Below, in pieces: positions 34,201-45,536 of a stretch of 64,000 nucleotides of DNA; the stretch's first letter is position 1; each line of letters opens with the position of its first letter. Under the pieces are notes generated by a model. That model did no database searches. It saw nothing but the letters and a program-made list of their open reading frames with translations, and was not told the DNA's origin. A program made the translations under genes and the position numbers. The stretch covers positions 7,240,668-7,304,667 of the forward strand of contig CM030834.1 in the NCBI GenBank assembly GCA_018105865.1, in the 5' to 3' direction. The stretch is from Metaphire vulgaris. Lineage: Eukaryota > Annelida > Clitellata > Crassiclitellata > Megascolecidae.

Positions 34201-36055
34201 GAGTGAGAATGTTGTAAAGGGGTGTAATTGGAACAGAATAATGCAAAAATTTTGAAGATTGGACAAAATTCGGTGTAGTTATGCTTTTTCAAACAATATT
34301 ACTCATTGCTCGAAGAAATGACACTTTTGCGAACAGATTTTCAATCTGAAAAACCGAACAACTCAGTATATTTCAGGCTATATAGAAGCTAGAAAGATGC
34401 GGTTTGCACCGTTGTTTAGCATTTTTATTGCTCTTTCGAACCATGCGTGCCAAAAAAGAAAATGTTGGGGGTAGGTCCACTCTACAGCCGAAAATCGGAA
34501 CCCTCCCCCAAAAAAATTCCAACGCGCAATAGCAAAAAATTTTCAGCGGTGACCCCTCAACTGTGAGCGCGAAAGTTTTAGGGCGGTGTAATTGGAACAT
34601 AATAGTGCAAACATTTTGAAGATCGGGCCAAAATTGGCGGAGTTTTGATTTTTCAAACCTCAGACTTGAGATTTTTCGAGGCATTTCAACGCAAAATCCC
34701 AGTATTTGAACGATCAATGGCAAGTTTTCTTGTTTATATAGTCAATAACAGCAAAGAAAGTGCTGCCATCTATCGAATGGATAGTAAACTAAATCGAAAA
34801 GTTACTCCCGGAGTCCCAGGGCGGTTTAAAACTGCAATGTCCGATGCTTATGTGGCGCACCATTTTAAGACGGCTTTACCCTTTCGTATATGATTTTCGG
34901 CCGCTGTTTATAGACGGCGCTGCCCGGGAACGGGTTAAAAATAATAAGGTCTATCATTACAAAAACAAATGAAATGAAATGTATAAACCAGCATTTTAAA
35001 TTATGAAAATCTCTCTATAAATCCCTGTTTTGTTTAGCAAAACTGACAACGGACAAATTACAGTAATTAAATTTTCTATAGTTGTCTCCAGGAGCAGAAG
35101 TCTAGAGTGAGGGAGAGAGCAAAAGCCCTCCATCGGCTTTGATTAGTTGATGGTCTGCTTATTCAGCGGTCTGCTTATTCAGCCATAGGTGTAAACTTCA
35201 GTGAAAAAGTGGGGGACCCAACCCCACTGTCTCAAAAGTGGGGAGGGGGCTCGAGCCTAGCGGCCTGATAGCTGTTTACACCTATGTATCCAGCAGTCAG
35301 CTTATTTCCCTTTAAGCATTTGAATGTATTTTACACTTATAATTATTATACTTCAGTTTTTAAAAAAAATTTGAAAAAGTTTCTGAATATTATTTCAACT
35401 ATAATAATTATATAATGAATATTTTCAAATTAAACATTAATTTTGATATTGGAAAGACGATATGATGACAGGGGGGTTAACGCTTTGTGACGTCATATTT
35501 GAGGGGGTCTGACTTTTTGTGACGTGTGACGAGGCGAGGGGTAAAAAACTGCCAAAAATCACGTGATGTCATTTATAGATGGTCCCTTACTTGTACTTAC
35601 TACTTAGTCCATCCTCGTGCTGGAAGCACATTGGGCAGCACAGAATGTTCTCCATCTCCATTGGTCAATTTGGTCTTAGGGATGAATTTATAAATGGGAA
35701 AGCTGATAAGTTGAAAAAGTTCATAGACAAGTTGAAAACAAGAGCAGAAAACATAAAAGATCTTCAGCAAAACAAGCATCTAAAATTTTGTAATTTTATT
35801 GAATTTTTTGTTTTGATTGAAATTCAATATTGCAATTTTTCCGGGTGAAATTATGTTTAAAAACATGGTGCTGCTCTTTTAGGCTGTAGGATGTCATGTC
35901 GTCAAACTGATTACACTTTAGTTCAATACTTAAATTGCTCCAATGTAATGTATTTTATTTGTTTACAGGTTGTCAAGGCAGTAGAACTTGCAGCTCGTGG
36001 TGAAGATCCGGGACTAATTGAAGAATGCGAGAAATCCAGTTGCGTCTTGCAGTAG
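28276..36055 (+). CDS. SELENOW: selenoprotein W family member (SELENOW2/MIEN1-like), UGA-decoded selenocysteine
   Basis: Exons 28276-28316, 32462-32559, 33457-33533 and 35969-36055 have GT-AG borders and agreeing phases, giving 100 codons and a TAG stop. The start MASTKSVKVHVEY leads into a cysteine codon split by intron 1, then GA, an in-frame TGA at 32469-32471, then GY. This forms the C-x-x-U redox motif CGAU-GY of the thioredoxin-like Rdx family. Downstream blocks are QQKINAQVPAAEVTG, TSFEVTINDKLVFSK and a C-terminus ending KSSCVLQ. The CVLQ end is a CaaX prenylation box, as in MIEN1 (CVIL) and unlike classical SELENOW; the final Q would favour farnesylation (inference). Known family role: small thiol-redox proteins, with MIEN1 at the inner plasma membrane. 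Decoding needs the SECIS element found 345 bases after the stop. Intron 1 (4.1 kb) is packed with transposons. Position of the UGA, phases and SECIS all support a functional selenoprotein. Confidence 0.92.
28559..28746. mobile_element. hAT-type MITE, 188 bp
   Basis: Perfect eight-base duplication CGTTTGAG (28551-28558, 28747-28754). Inverted ends CAGTGGCGGCTC and GAGCCGCCACTG. Guanine-rich runs (GGGGGGC) on the inside. It seems nested in another hAT-like element whose left end CAGTGGCGACGCCAG starts at 28535; the outer right end was not found. Confidence 0.8.
28780..29486. repeat. TE-derived sequence with a decayed TTTTGGCAAA tandem array
   Basis: About 28940-29100 is built from variants of ATTTTTGGCAAATTTTGGGC, a decayed short tandem array. 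The 130-codon minus-strand frame over it (repeated K/N-P-K-I-A-K units) follows from the array and is not taken as a gene. The flanks are unremarkable intron. Confidence 0.5.
29487..30418 (-). mobile_element. hAT element, internally deleted, with C-terminal dimerisation domain
   Basis: Perfect eight-base duplication GTAATGAG (29479-29486 and 30419-30426). Ends CAGTGTTAGGA and TCCTAACACTG are perfect inverted repeats. Both subterminal zones (29495-29640 and 30245-30410) are arrays of GATCTAAGATCA / GATCAAAGATCA units. The minus-strand frame 30287-29790 ends with LPSSAPVERLFSIGGLIATP and RRNRLSDATFERLLMLKMN, the hAT C-terminal dimerisation domain. The middle of the transposase is missing. Confidence 0.88.
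30538..30960. repeat. short tandem repeat and a hAT-like fragment
   Basis: Bases 30538-30612 hold about three copies of a unit containing GATATATAGAGAACTTGTTA. The stretch ending CGTGGCCTCGCCACTG at 30758 reads on the other strand as a hAT-like left end (CAGTGGCGAGGCCACGG), without a visible partner. At about 30905-30930 a GGGCGGGGCGGATCAGCGGG patch resembles the GGCGGATGAG family of 16461-17366. Confidence 0.45.
31020..31955 (+). other. small frame interrupted by a hAT insertion, origin unknown
   Basis: ATG at 31020 opens a frame MAVRLSTEALQKDDLD, then SIFNCVIDSNVVSK, that stops making sense at the hAT insertion 31110-31886. If the insertion and one copy of its target duplication are ignored, the frame continues as LCKLKAGEVFVFQSNGTG to about 31950, where a GT follows ACAG. 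The product resembles no family I know. It lies in SELENOW intron 1 on the same strand but is not part of the selenoprotein reading frame. It may be a dead exon, a retrocopy or chance. Confidence 0.3.
31110..31886. mobile_element. hAT element, 777 bp, non-coding
   Basis: Inverted ends CAGTGTTTCTCAAAC and GTTTGAGAAACACTG are perfect complements. Flanks CAGTAAAC and CAGTAAAT differ by one base (eight-base duplication). Subterminal GCGGCACAC/GTGTGCCGCG motifs flank the inside. No transposase frame was recognised. Confidence 0.85.
31956..32100 (+). repeat. diverged GGCGGATGAG repeat patch
   Basis: Units AATCGGCGGGGCGGATGAGC, GGATTGGCGGGGCAGATCAG and GCGCGGATGATAAAGC follow one another. They are clearly related to the repeat units of the element at 16461-17366, but no terminal repeats or target duplication are visible. 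Confidence 0.5.
33115..33345 (+). repeat. tRNA-like SINE
   Basis: GATGGTCTAGTAGTTAGGCA resembles a tRNA 5' half with an A box, and is followed by an anticodon-like region (ACTCTCAACCATGAGG) and a degenerate B box. The spacing fits a tRNA-derived SINE head. The body runs to about 33345. It differs from the SINE family at 13978 and 40429. Confidence 0.5.
33655..33680 (+). repeat. CA microsatellite
   Basis: A GCGCGCACACACACACACAC run in SELENOW intron 3. Confidence 0.9.
33885..34934. mobile_element. piggyBac-like non-autonomous element with internal tandem repeats
   Basis: TTAA on both sides (33881-33884, 34935-34938) and ends CCCGTTGCAGGG / CCCGGGAACGGG fit piggyBac-type insertion. Inside are two tandem copies of a unit beginning GCTATATAGAAGCTAGAAAG, spaced 376 bp apart (34001 and 34377). 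Each unit also carries GTTTAGCATTTTTATTGC and GTGCCAAA. A sister copy is at 60451-61486 and a diverged, reversed piece at 40545-40931. No transposase is present. Confidence 0.75.
35184..35286. mobile_element. hAT-type MITE, 103 bp
   Basis: Inverted ends CATAGGTGTAAAC and GTTTACACCTATG are perfect complements. Flanks TATTCAGC and TATCCAGC differ by one base. It lies in SELENOW intron 3. Confidence 0.7.
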
Positions 36056-36399
36056 TTGCTTTATGACAAGACTTAATCAGGATCCTTGGCATTGCTGCAC
36101 AATGTTTTAAATTTCTGAATAATTGAAAGTAAATTCCAACTTCAAAGAGGCATTTTACATAAAATAATTGAATGGCCTAGCAGTTTTTGGAGTAACTTTA
36201 TAAAACTTTTCTAAAGATGATGTTAACCAGCTTCTATTGCAACATATGTAGTAATTTTACAAAGGATCATGTGATTTTGTTTTCGGTTTTATTTAGCAAA
36301 TTTTTCAATAGTTATTGCTGCATGCATTGGCATGGATCTTGTACAAAAGCTTTCCTTTGTTCCTTTTGGAATTTATATCTTAACTATTTGTGCTTATCA

Positions 36400-36468
36400 G
36401 TGAGGATTATAATGAATGGTAGTGCCAAAAGCATTGGGTTCTACTATGATGTATACCAGATCCTCCTG
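36400..36468 (+). promoter_or_regulatory. candidate SECIS element of the selenoprotein gene
   Basis: Lies 345 bases downstream of the TAG stop, where a SECIS must be (3' UTR). Seen: helix I arms GAGGAT (36402-36407) and ATCCTC (36460-36465) plus TATA/TATA; the non-Watson-Crick core with ATGA (36412-36415) opposite TGAT (36447-36450); helix II arms ATGGTAG and CTACTAT; and an unpaired AAAA (36427-36430) eleven bases after ATGA, the usual spacing. These are the elements bound by SECIS-binding protein 2. The structure was derived by hand pairing, without energy calculation. Confidence 0.75.
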
Positions 36469-38973
36469 GTTTGCACTTGTGGTGAACAGATCAAAGGAAA
36501 TCTTGCATGACTTTTAAAACAATTAATGTGTCTTTAATTACTTTTTATAAATACAAATTAATTTATTAATGATCCTTGCAAGTAATTTGAAATATATTTA
36601 ATACAATATTATCTGTTTCAAGTCATTTAATACGGTATATAGTACCAAATACTCTACCAAATAATAATGGGATGCATTATAGGCACAGTGCAAAGGTATA
36701 GAAACTGTTTCAGTTGTTTCTGCCTCAAGCACTCACCCAGACCACTTGCCAGTGAATGATTCTCATAAATCAGGTGCTTATTCACTATTAGTGGAAAGAA
36801 AAGTTGTGAGGGAAAGGCAGTCAGCCCTCATTCAGTCGACGTCTTGTGAAATTGAAGGCACAGCTCCTGTTTTCCTGAGCTTTGAACCTATTGGCGAACA
36901 TTATCAATAAAATCCTGGACCAAATCAACACATCCACCATTACAGGTCCACCATATAATAATCACTGGCTCTGTACTTCAAATCAGGTTTTTAAAATATA
37001 TTTGCATGAATTGAAATTACAGTACTGAGTTTCAAAATAACAACCACTACAATGAACACAGAAATATCAATATTGGAAGGTCAAATACTGTAACATCGAA
37101 TGCTGAATTCTTTTAACATTTTCAACTTCTTATAGATTAAGACCTCACAACAAAATGAAGCAACTCACAACAAAGCAACTAAGCTCAAGTAAAAAATAAT
37201 CTATATTAAAATAGTATTCACAACACAATGAACTACTTACTAAACAGACTAAAAACTCGATCTTCATTACAAGTACACTTACAAATCATACAAGTATTAT
37301 GCAATAAGTGTCTCATTAAAGTCTACAATATTGAACATGCTCACCTAAGTTTGTCTGGTTATTATTTACATAAATCAAAGTGATGGCATCATAAGAAATT
37401 TCTAGAAGAATTTTTATTGGAGATAACAGGATTTGATTAGCAATGAAATCTACTACTTTGGTTTGGTATTAAAACATAATGAGTAATACCACCAAAATCA
37501 AATAGACCTTTTCTCCAATAACTTTGAGAAAAAATAAGTAAGTGTTGTGATGTAAACAAACATCAACAAGATAACTGCTTAAAGCGCTGGTGTTAGCCAC
37601 TTGCAATAGATATTGCAGGACAGTTCCTGGGATCAAATCCGAGTTAACATTGAAGAAGGAAGCCAAAGACATACCGAAGCATTGAAACGGAGTCAAGACG
37701 ACGGATATGTATCCTAAGAACTAAATGGACGGAAAGGAAGAGAAGCAAACGTGTGCTGAAGAAAAGCAGAAGCACAGATAAATAAAAATATGGACGTAAG
37801 TAAAGTAAGTGCCAACTTATTTAGGGCATGTCATGAACAGTGTTGATAGATACAGATTCTTCATAAAATAAATTAAACAAGGATCAACGTCAGAATAGGA
37901 AGAAAAGACGGACAATGGATGGTATGAGTAGATGATATCAAAACATGCAATGGACTGAAAATAGAATCAGCAAATATACTGACATACAAACGATACAGAG
38001 AATGTTCTATGATGTGGTCATACCTGCAACATGAATGGTTAGGACAGACAAAAGATGCAGAGGTAGAAAGGTTCATGATTCCATTATGTAGTCAAATCGT
38101 AGAATATGAATGGTTATGTTGACTATCAAGTTCAAATAAGCACAAACTAAGACTGTTAAATAAATATAACAAACAACAATATCATAGTGCAGTTGAGATA
38201 TGCCTGTAATTTCTTACATAATACAGAAAATCTTGGATGAAAACAATTCTTGCACATCAAGTTACTGGAGACTTCTGCTGCAACATGAATTAAGATTTCA
38301 AATGCCTAAACAATTTCTTGGTGAACTTTGATGCAAATGTTCTGGTGAATTTGATTATAGCAATCCTAATTTTAAAGAAGAAATGAGAAAAATTGCATCA
38401 GATAATAGCAGACACCAGTGAAATAAAAGATCAAATACAAACTAGTCTGCAATGTACAGAATAGGCAAATTTTTATGAAAGATAAAGCAACTCTTCCAGC
38501 TAAAAAGAATCTGTCAGTTCATTATATTGTCTCCATTTCCTGAAGCAGAGACCAAAGCATAACAGATTCCGTCAAAAGTATTTTACACGTCAAAAGGTCA
38601 CATCGGTTTCCATAATCAGATAACACAATTATAAATATCCTGAAGAAAAGCACAGACACTTGCATTAAAAGCTTCAGTGTAATTTTGTAGAAATTCAAAA
38701 AACCATTCGACAAAATCTCAAGTGACGACATTCATGTCTCGTTTATCAACTGACACCAATTCAATCACATGCTACAATAAAAAAAACAGTACCGCAAAAT
38801 AATACAGTAAGTACTCAATAGAAGAAGACAAAACCAAAAAATATCACAAATGCAAACAAGCTATGAGAATTGTTGACAAGTTGATGCAAGAATGATCAGT
38901 TACAAAGGGCATGGCTTACAGTGCTCCAACATAAAATTCAACTAATACAAATCATGGACACTGTGATTTCTCC
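36469..38973. other. convergent intergenic region, 3' UTRs
   Basis: AT-rich sequence between SELENOW (+) and the three-finger gene (-). It must contain both 3' ends, but I find no unambiguous polyadenylation signal for either; TTTATT at 37413-37418 (AATAAA on the minus strand) is one candidate for the minus-strand gene. No protein-coding frame or repeat of note is recognised, apart from a possible decayed LINE or SINE near 37560-37760. Confidence 0.5.
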
Positions 38974-41900
38974 TCAGCCAATCAGCATGTACTCGTCATC
39001 AGTGTCGCGCTCTTCGGCAAGGTCTGCCGTCAGCTGCGTGTAGGTGTACGTTACGTGCTGCGTCCGATGCTCACGGAACTTCTTGATTCCGATTCCAATA
39101 AGAACAAGAAAGAAAACAAGAAGAGCTGAAATGCCAACAACTGTTGCAGCAAAAGTCATGCTGCGTTCAGACTTCTGCTGGGCATAAAATGGATTAGTCA
39201 TTGCAACGAGAGTCAAGACTGTTGAAGTGGAGACTAGATCACTGTGAATTCCATCCGGGTGATTGCAATGCTGGCCCGAACAACGGCAGGTAACACTATG
39301 ACCTTCAGACACTGACATCTGCAATCAATGTATTTGCATAATTTAGCATAAAAATACAAAATTCATTTAAAAAGTCCTCATCCTGTCTACAAATTTAACA
39401 ATTTCAAATAAACTCGAGAACGAACCACAAAATACTGATATACCGTACTCAAATAGACCTTCACACGCCTAAACAAATCTCAGCATTAACATGAAAATGG
39501 TGAGGGATATATTTCAAGATCAAATGAGAAAAGCATTACAATTCACTCTTTAAATCATATGCCTCATAATGAATGACTAGACAATTGCAAATATTTATAT
39601 TGCAATCCTAATAAACATTGATCAGTCAACACAATTAACCGATATTTTGTATAATAATACCGGGCATAAAATAGTCACATTTACCACTGCTAAAGATTAT
39701 GATTCCGTAATTTACAAATGACTGCAACACCCGGTCTACAATTACAATACCCAAAATGGTCTCACCTGCTTGCATCCATCCTCTTCATCTGTCTCATTTT
39801 CACAACCATACTCTAATCGAATTATTGTCCCATTCGGTGCAAAAGTAGTGCCATTCACACATTGAAATCCATCACATGACTCACCTGAAATTGATAACAC
39901 ACTCTTAATTAAACTTTCAGGTAAAAAATCATTTCTGAATCACAATATTCTTCGGAAATTCTCCTAACAACTGCCAATCACTTCTACTAACTAATACTGT
40001 ATAATGCCTGCAGCAGAATGCTTCTATACAGGCATCCAGAACTTGCTAATAGGCTTCATAAGAATTCTGGAAGATTCCAGTACATTCCAGAACCACAAAT
40101 AACATCCTAACAGTCACTTCTAATATATTCTACAGTAAGAGTACATGATCTAATAGAGAGATCAAAAAGATATTGACTAACAAAGTGGAAGTGCCATATG
40201 ATAAATTTTTCACCAGCACAGTATACTGGTTCTAAAGGACATAGCAAAAGAATTGTTCAAGAAACGTGTTGCCAGATACAAACAACATTTCCTTAGTGCC
40301 ATATAGCAGTAGAAAGACAGAACAAATTAGATGATAAGACAGTATCAGCTATTAGTGTGATTGTGTTAATAATAACTTAAGTACAATTTCATATTAGATT
40401 AAGCACTTATAGATAAGAAGGCAGCAAAGTGGTAAGAACACTGGACAATAGAGCAGAAGGTCGCAGGTTCGATACCCACAGAAGCCCTAAGGTTGATTCA
40501 ATACGCTATGTTCCAACAGAGGGGTGTTCTAGTTAGAATAATATATTTCTACCAAATGTTGTCCGATTTTCAAACTTTTTGATTTATTTTGTCCCACTGA
40601 CATTCTCCTACAACTTCACCGCTCACCCAAGTAGGGTTACCACTCAAACATTTTAGCTGGTGAGCTTTGGAAAAAAATTGTGAAGGGGTGCTATTCTAGA
40701 CCGTAGGGTGGACCATACCCCCAAATTATTTTTTGGGCACGGATGGTTAGAAAAAGCAATAAAAATGCTAAACAGTGGTGTATACCTAATCTTCTTAGCT
40801 CTCATATTGCCTGAGATATAGTAAATTTAAATATTCAGTTTTGTAGAACGCTTTTTTCAAGCAAAATAAATGGCTGGCATGGTGACGGCTTCTAAAATTA
40901 TAATGGACGCATTGGACGGTAAAGGGGTTAATAGCTGGCACGTGGATTAATTAAACGGTCATAGAGGCCGTTTCACCAGCAGAAGCAGATTCGTTGGACC
41001 GTTATAAGCTATCACATTTCATAACCCTACCTTAATGTCTCTATCAACAACAGCCTGTAACAGGGCCAGTGAAGTGGGTGGGGGAGAAGAGGGTCACCCC
41101 AGTGAAGCATGAACACACTGGGCTAACCGTCTCGTGGCCCTCTCTCTGTCTCTCTCTGTGTCTCTGTCTCTCTTGTTGCCCAGATTCCCAAGTTTGTCTG
41201 GCTCAGAACGACTCATTTACTCCGAAATCCGAAATTCTGTACATCGCAATCAAATTGCTTGTGTAGCACGTGATGTAATAATAGTTTTCATCCAAATCAG
41301 TTGATTTTTAATCAGTGTAATCGGCTGAGATCATAATCAATTCATTCTCGATTTGATTTAACTTACCGACAGAATATCTCGCTGAAATAAATAAATAACG
41401 CTTTTAAAACTGCTAAACCTTTGGATCTAGTGTTAGATGGTGCTACACTGCACTTTTTCTTCGTATGCTGATATTTTTTCTGTTTCACGTTGCTCTCCTT
41501 TGGTGTCTATTATTTTCTTAATTAAAGTTCCTACTTACTTACTTACACAGTTTCATAGTATTTTATTTATTTAATTATTTCAAGACAACTTCTATAGCGC
41601 CGTGCACTAGGTTATGGCCTACGACAAGGGTGTTACACACACAGTCAACAATATCCTAAACTAAAAAGGTGTGTCTTTAGCTTTCCCAGGATCAGCCCAG
41701 CTGAGTCGGCCTCAGTCACTGTGGTCGGCAAGGTGTTTCAGAGCAATGGGTTACCGCGTGAGAAGGACCTGACCCCGAACTTCGGGGTCTACGACGGAGG
41801 CAGGACAAGCAGTAGGACACGATGGCTGGAGCAAAGTGTCGACCTCCGTGCGTTCAATGTTGATCTTAGGACTAGCTCAGCCAGGTAGCCTACTGTGGAC

Positions 41901-44900
41901 AGCGCAGGTCCTTTAACGCTCAGAAGGTAAGCCAGCAGCGCTTTTGGATAATGCGCTCCCGGGCTCAAAGCCAGTGCAGCTGGTCACGCAGTAGGGAGGT
42001 CACATGGGCTCCCCAGGGGCTGCTGAAGATGACCCGAGCGGCTCTATTGAGCACAGATTGCTAACAACCTTTGGGCAGGTTTTGGGCTACTTTGTAAACG
42101 AACAGTTGTGGGTTTTGAAAAAAGTATCTGGCAACACCGCGAAACATGGGTAAAATGCTAGCAATAAAGTAAAACAAGCTTCTTCTTTTGACTCTATTTC
42201 TAATTTAAATTATTTTTACAAGCCACATGCCGTGTTAATTTAGCAGTTAGGGCATTGCTGGATTTATAATTACCGGTAGAATTATTTATGTTAGAAGGCC
42301 TCCTGCTTTTTGTAAAAATTTTTTGTATAAGCCGCTTACTATTATAAGCCGCATCAAAGGGCCTCTTCTTGTAAAATCATCTATAAGCCGGGGCGATTTG
42401 GCGTGAAAATACAGTACAGAAAATGTTAAGTATTTGTAAACTTCTACCTGATCTCACGTAGCAGCTGATGTTGAAAGATTGTGAAGACGCTTTCTTAGCT
42501 CTTTCAAGAGAATTACAAAGATTATGTCTGCAGCATAAAGCAACTCCAGTCTGACCTTCATGCTGCAACTAAAAACATTAGAAATCATCAAATACATCAT
42601 GTCCACAATATCACTTTTATAATCTACATTAAACTACAAATAAGCAGGCAGTTATTACTGAATGTCAATGATGATAATGATGACTACAAATACACAAATT
42701 TAGTCAACTGTATGCACTATGCTGAAAACGAGCCAGTACAGTAGTTATTGGCTCATTGACTAATGTAAACCATGAGTTGCATACATCATCAATGGATCAC
42801 CAAAATGGAGTGAATCAAGTGGGCTGAGCAACAAAGGCTTTTGATTCATGGTCCACCCTATTCTTACACTGTGTTGACCAGATCATGTCTTACAAGAACA
42901 AGTCGGTAACATTAAAGTAGCATAACACTTAAATCCTGACTTTGTAAGCAAATAATTCAATTATAATAATTTAGAGATTTCTATTTTAAATATTCAATAT
43001 AACAGCTAAAATCTATTGTGTGGTGAGGTCACTGATGCTACATGCTATGACAGTGGTCAGTTCCAGTTAAGGGTAAGCAGTTGAGAACAGATAAGGTTTA
43101 AAATTAAATATAAAAGCCATGAGACAATCAACAGATTGTACACAATCTTGGAGTGAATTATAAAGCATATATTTGGTAATGACTTAAAAAGAATAAGTAC
43201 TGGCCAAGATCAGTTCTTGTGCAAGGCATTTGTATTTGCCATCAAAACTTACAGCTATGAAGACAACTACTGCAAACTCACAACCAAGCATTCAATTCTC
43301 TGTGTATCACAGTATGAAAAGAAGCTGGTTCAGAAAAGTGCCTTGAGAAATTCCTCAACATTAAATGTGCAGAATGACTGGTGGAAAAATGCTGATTGAT
43401 TTATTATGTCAAAGGAAGCTGAGAGATCTATAAAAGAAGTGTCGTCTTCCTGGTCCATGGCTGGCAGTAGGACATTGACACCAATAAGCATAATAATCAC
43501 CAATAAGCATAATAATAGCAGATGGAAATGGACATAAAATGCTAATTGGTCTAATTCTTATAAATCACCTACTTTCCCAGCCCTGGCATAAAAATGAAAT
43601 TAAGATTTAATGAAAAGTTGACCAATAAAGTCAGACAGTTGCTCAGTGTGTCAAAGATTACGGCTTGAAAGAAGCAAAAGTAGGAGATGGGCATATGGCT
43701 GCATATGATTAGAGATTTGAAAAGCACAGATGCATAAAACAGAATCCTACAATAGCATCTTTCATTCAACTTCACTTACTTGCTGATGAATGCCTTCATC
43801 AGTGCAGATGTCGTCATAATCACATGAATGCAGCGTTTGCGAAATTTGGCGCATTAACACAAGACAGAACCTCACTTGCTCACTAGAAGTATTCTTTCTT
43901 TCTGCATGTCTGTCAAATAAAAAGATCTAATATAGCCACGATGAATGCCAGTCATAATAAAAAAAATAACCAACAAAAGGCAAAAAACAACACATGCAAT
44001 TTTATCAATAGTTGCAGAAATTGTTAAAATTTTATCAATAGTTGCAGAAATTGTTAAAATTTGCAAGAAAGCCTTTAAAATTCACAAATTAGACAAAATT
44101 GTTTAAAACACCATTTGTCATAGAAAGGAACCAAATAATTCATGCTTAGTGGCCTAAAGCATAAAAATGCCATGTCATGAAATTGTGAATTAGGCTGTTC
44201 CCTAAAAATATACTAAACAAACAGTCTGCCATGAAATGACAAAATCATACATCTTTAAAAATCCCAATGCAACATGCTGCTTTATAAAGATTTCCTGCTA
44301 AGTCAACTTCTAAAGAGATTTCATTATTGCTGTAGCATGTCTACACATCTACAATCTTCATGGAATTTATAATATTATCAATAGGCACCATTTAGTAATG
44401 GATTGCAATGAATATGCCATGCACCCCTTATTTTAAAGCCCTAAGAATAAGCAGCTTCTATGGTTCTACTTTTGCCAGCACTATGTAAATACAGAAGATT
44501 TAAATATCACTTTAACTTCTGGAGCAATACATTTAATAATTTTTGCAACTTGTAGTGCCATAAGAAATGATAAACCTGAAACTTTTATGCAATTCTGAGT
44601 TGGCGGTTGAAAGTTCTTCGGTACATTTCTGCTGGATCAATGACTGATTAGAACTCTGCGTTTCATCAATTTTTCCAAAATAGCAAGACAACTGACCAAC
44701 ACACATCCTAAAATTTACTAGCTTTGTATACTGTACATATGTATAAAACACCGTGGAAAGTAGGAAAATGATAAAATAAACCAACAATTGTATTAATCCA
44801 AAAGCTGTTCTTAAGATTCACAACCATTTAAGTATTACTCATCATTGAAATAGATAACGACATAATAACATAAGCAGCATTAACTTAGAAAATGTATTTT

Positions 44901-45495
44901 TGAACAAGCTAAAAATTAATGAAAATTAAGATATATCATATACATAATTATATCAGTGTTGATGACTATGCTGTTTAAATCAGAAACAAGCAACGGTAGG
45001 GGTAAAGACGAGCGGCGTAAGGTATCACTACGCGTATCAGTATGGGTCAGGGTTAGGGTTTCGGTAGGGTTTAGGGTTAGTGTTTAGGGTTAGGGTTAGA
45101 GTTAAAGTTAATCCTAATCATAACCCTGACCATAACCCTGACCCTAACCCTTTCAACGGAATTTCTATCAGTGTTTACGGACTACTTTCAGTTACGCCGC
45201 TCGTCTTTACCCCTACCCAAGCAACGAAATACTATGAATCATAATTAAAGTTACAGACACACTGATAATAGGTACTAGTTTAATATAATGATAAATTTAA
45301 GATGCAAAGTAACTGGTACATGATTGTCGATAATTAAACTGATCGATAAACATTGATTGATAAAGTATTGAATACACAGAGCATCACACAAGTAAAGATT
45401 TATCATTGAGAAAAGGGTTGACCTATGGAGTTATCGTCGGAGCTTTTTCGGTTTTTACGGACTACTTTCGGACGACTGCCGTAACCACATTCGCC

Positions 45496-45536
<41 letters not shown>

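Noticed and set aside
13978..40540. Functional tRNA genes at 13978, 33115 and 40429
   Set aside because: A and B boxes are present or partly present, but cloverleaf arms do not close and two of them share non-tRNA sequence after the B box, so these are SINE heads.
45040..45160. A chromosome end or fusion point marked by TTAGGG repeats
   Set aside because: The telomere-like units are degenerate and are enclosed in a MITE with perfect ends and a target duplication, with normal genes on both sides.
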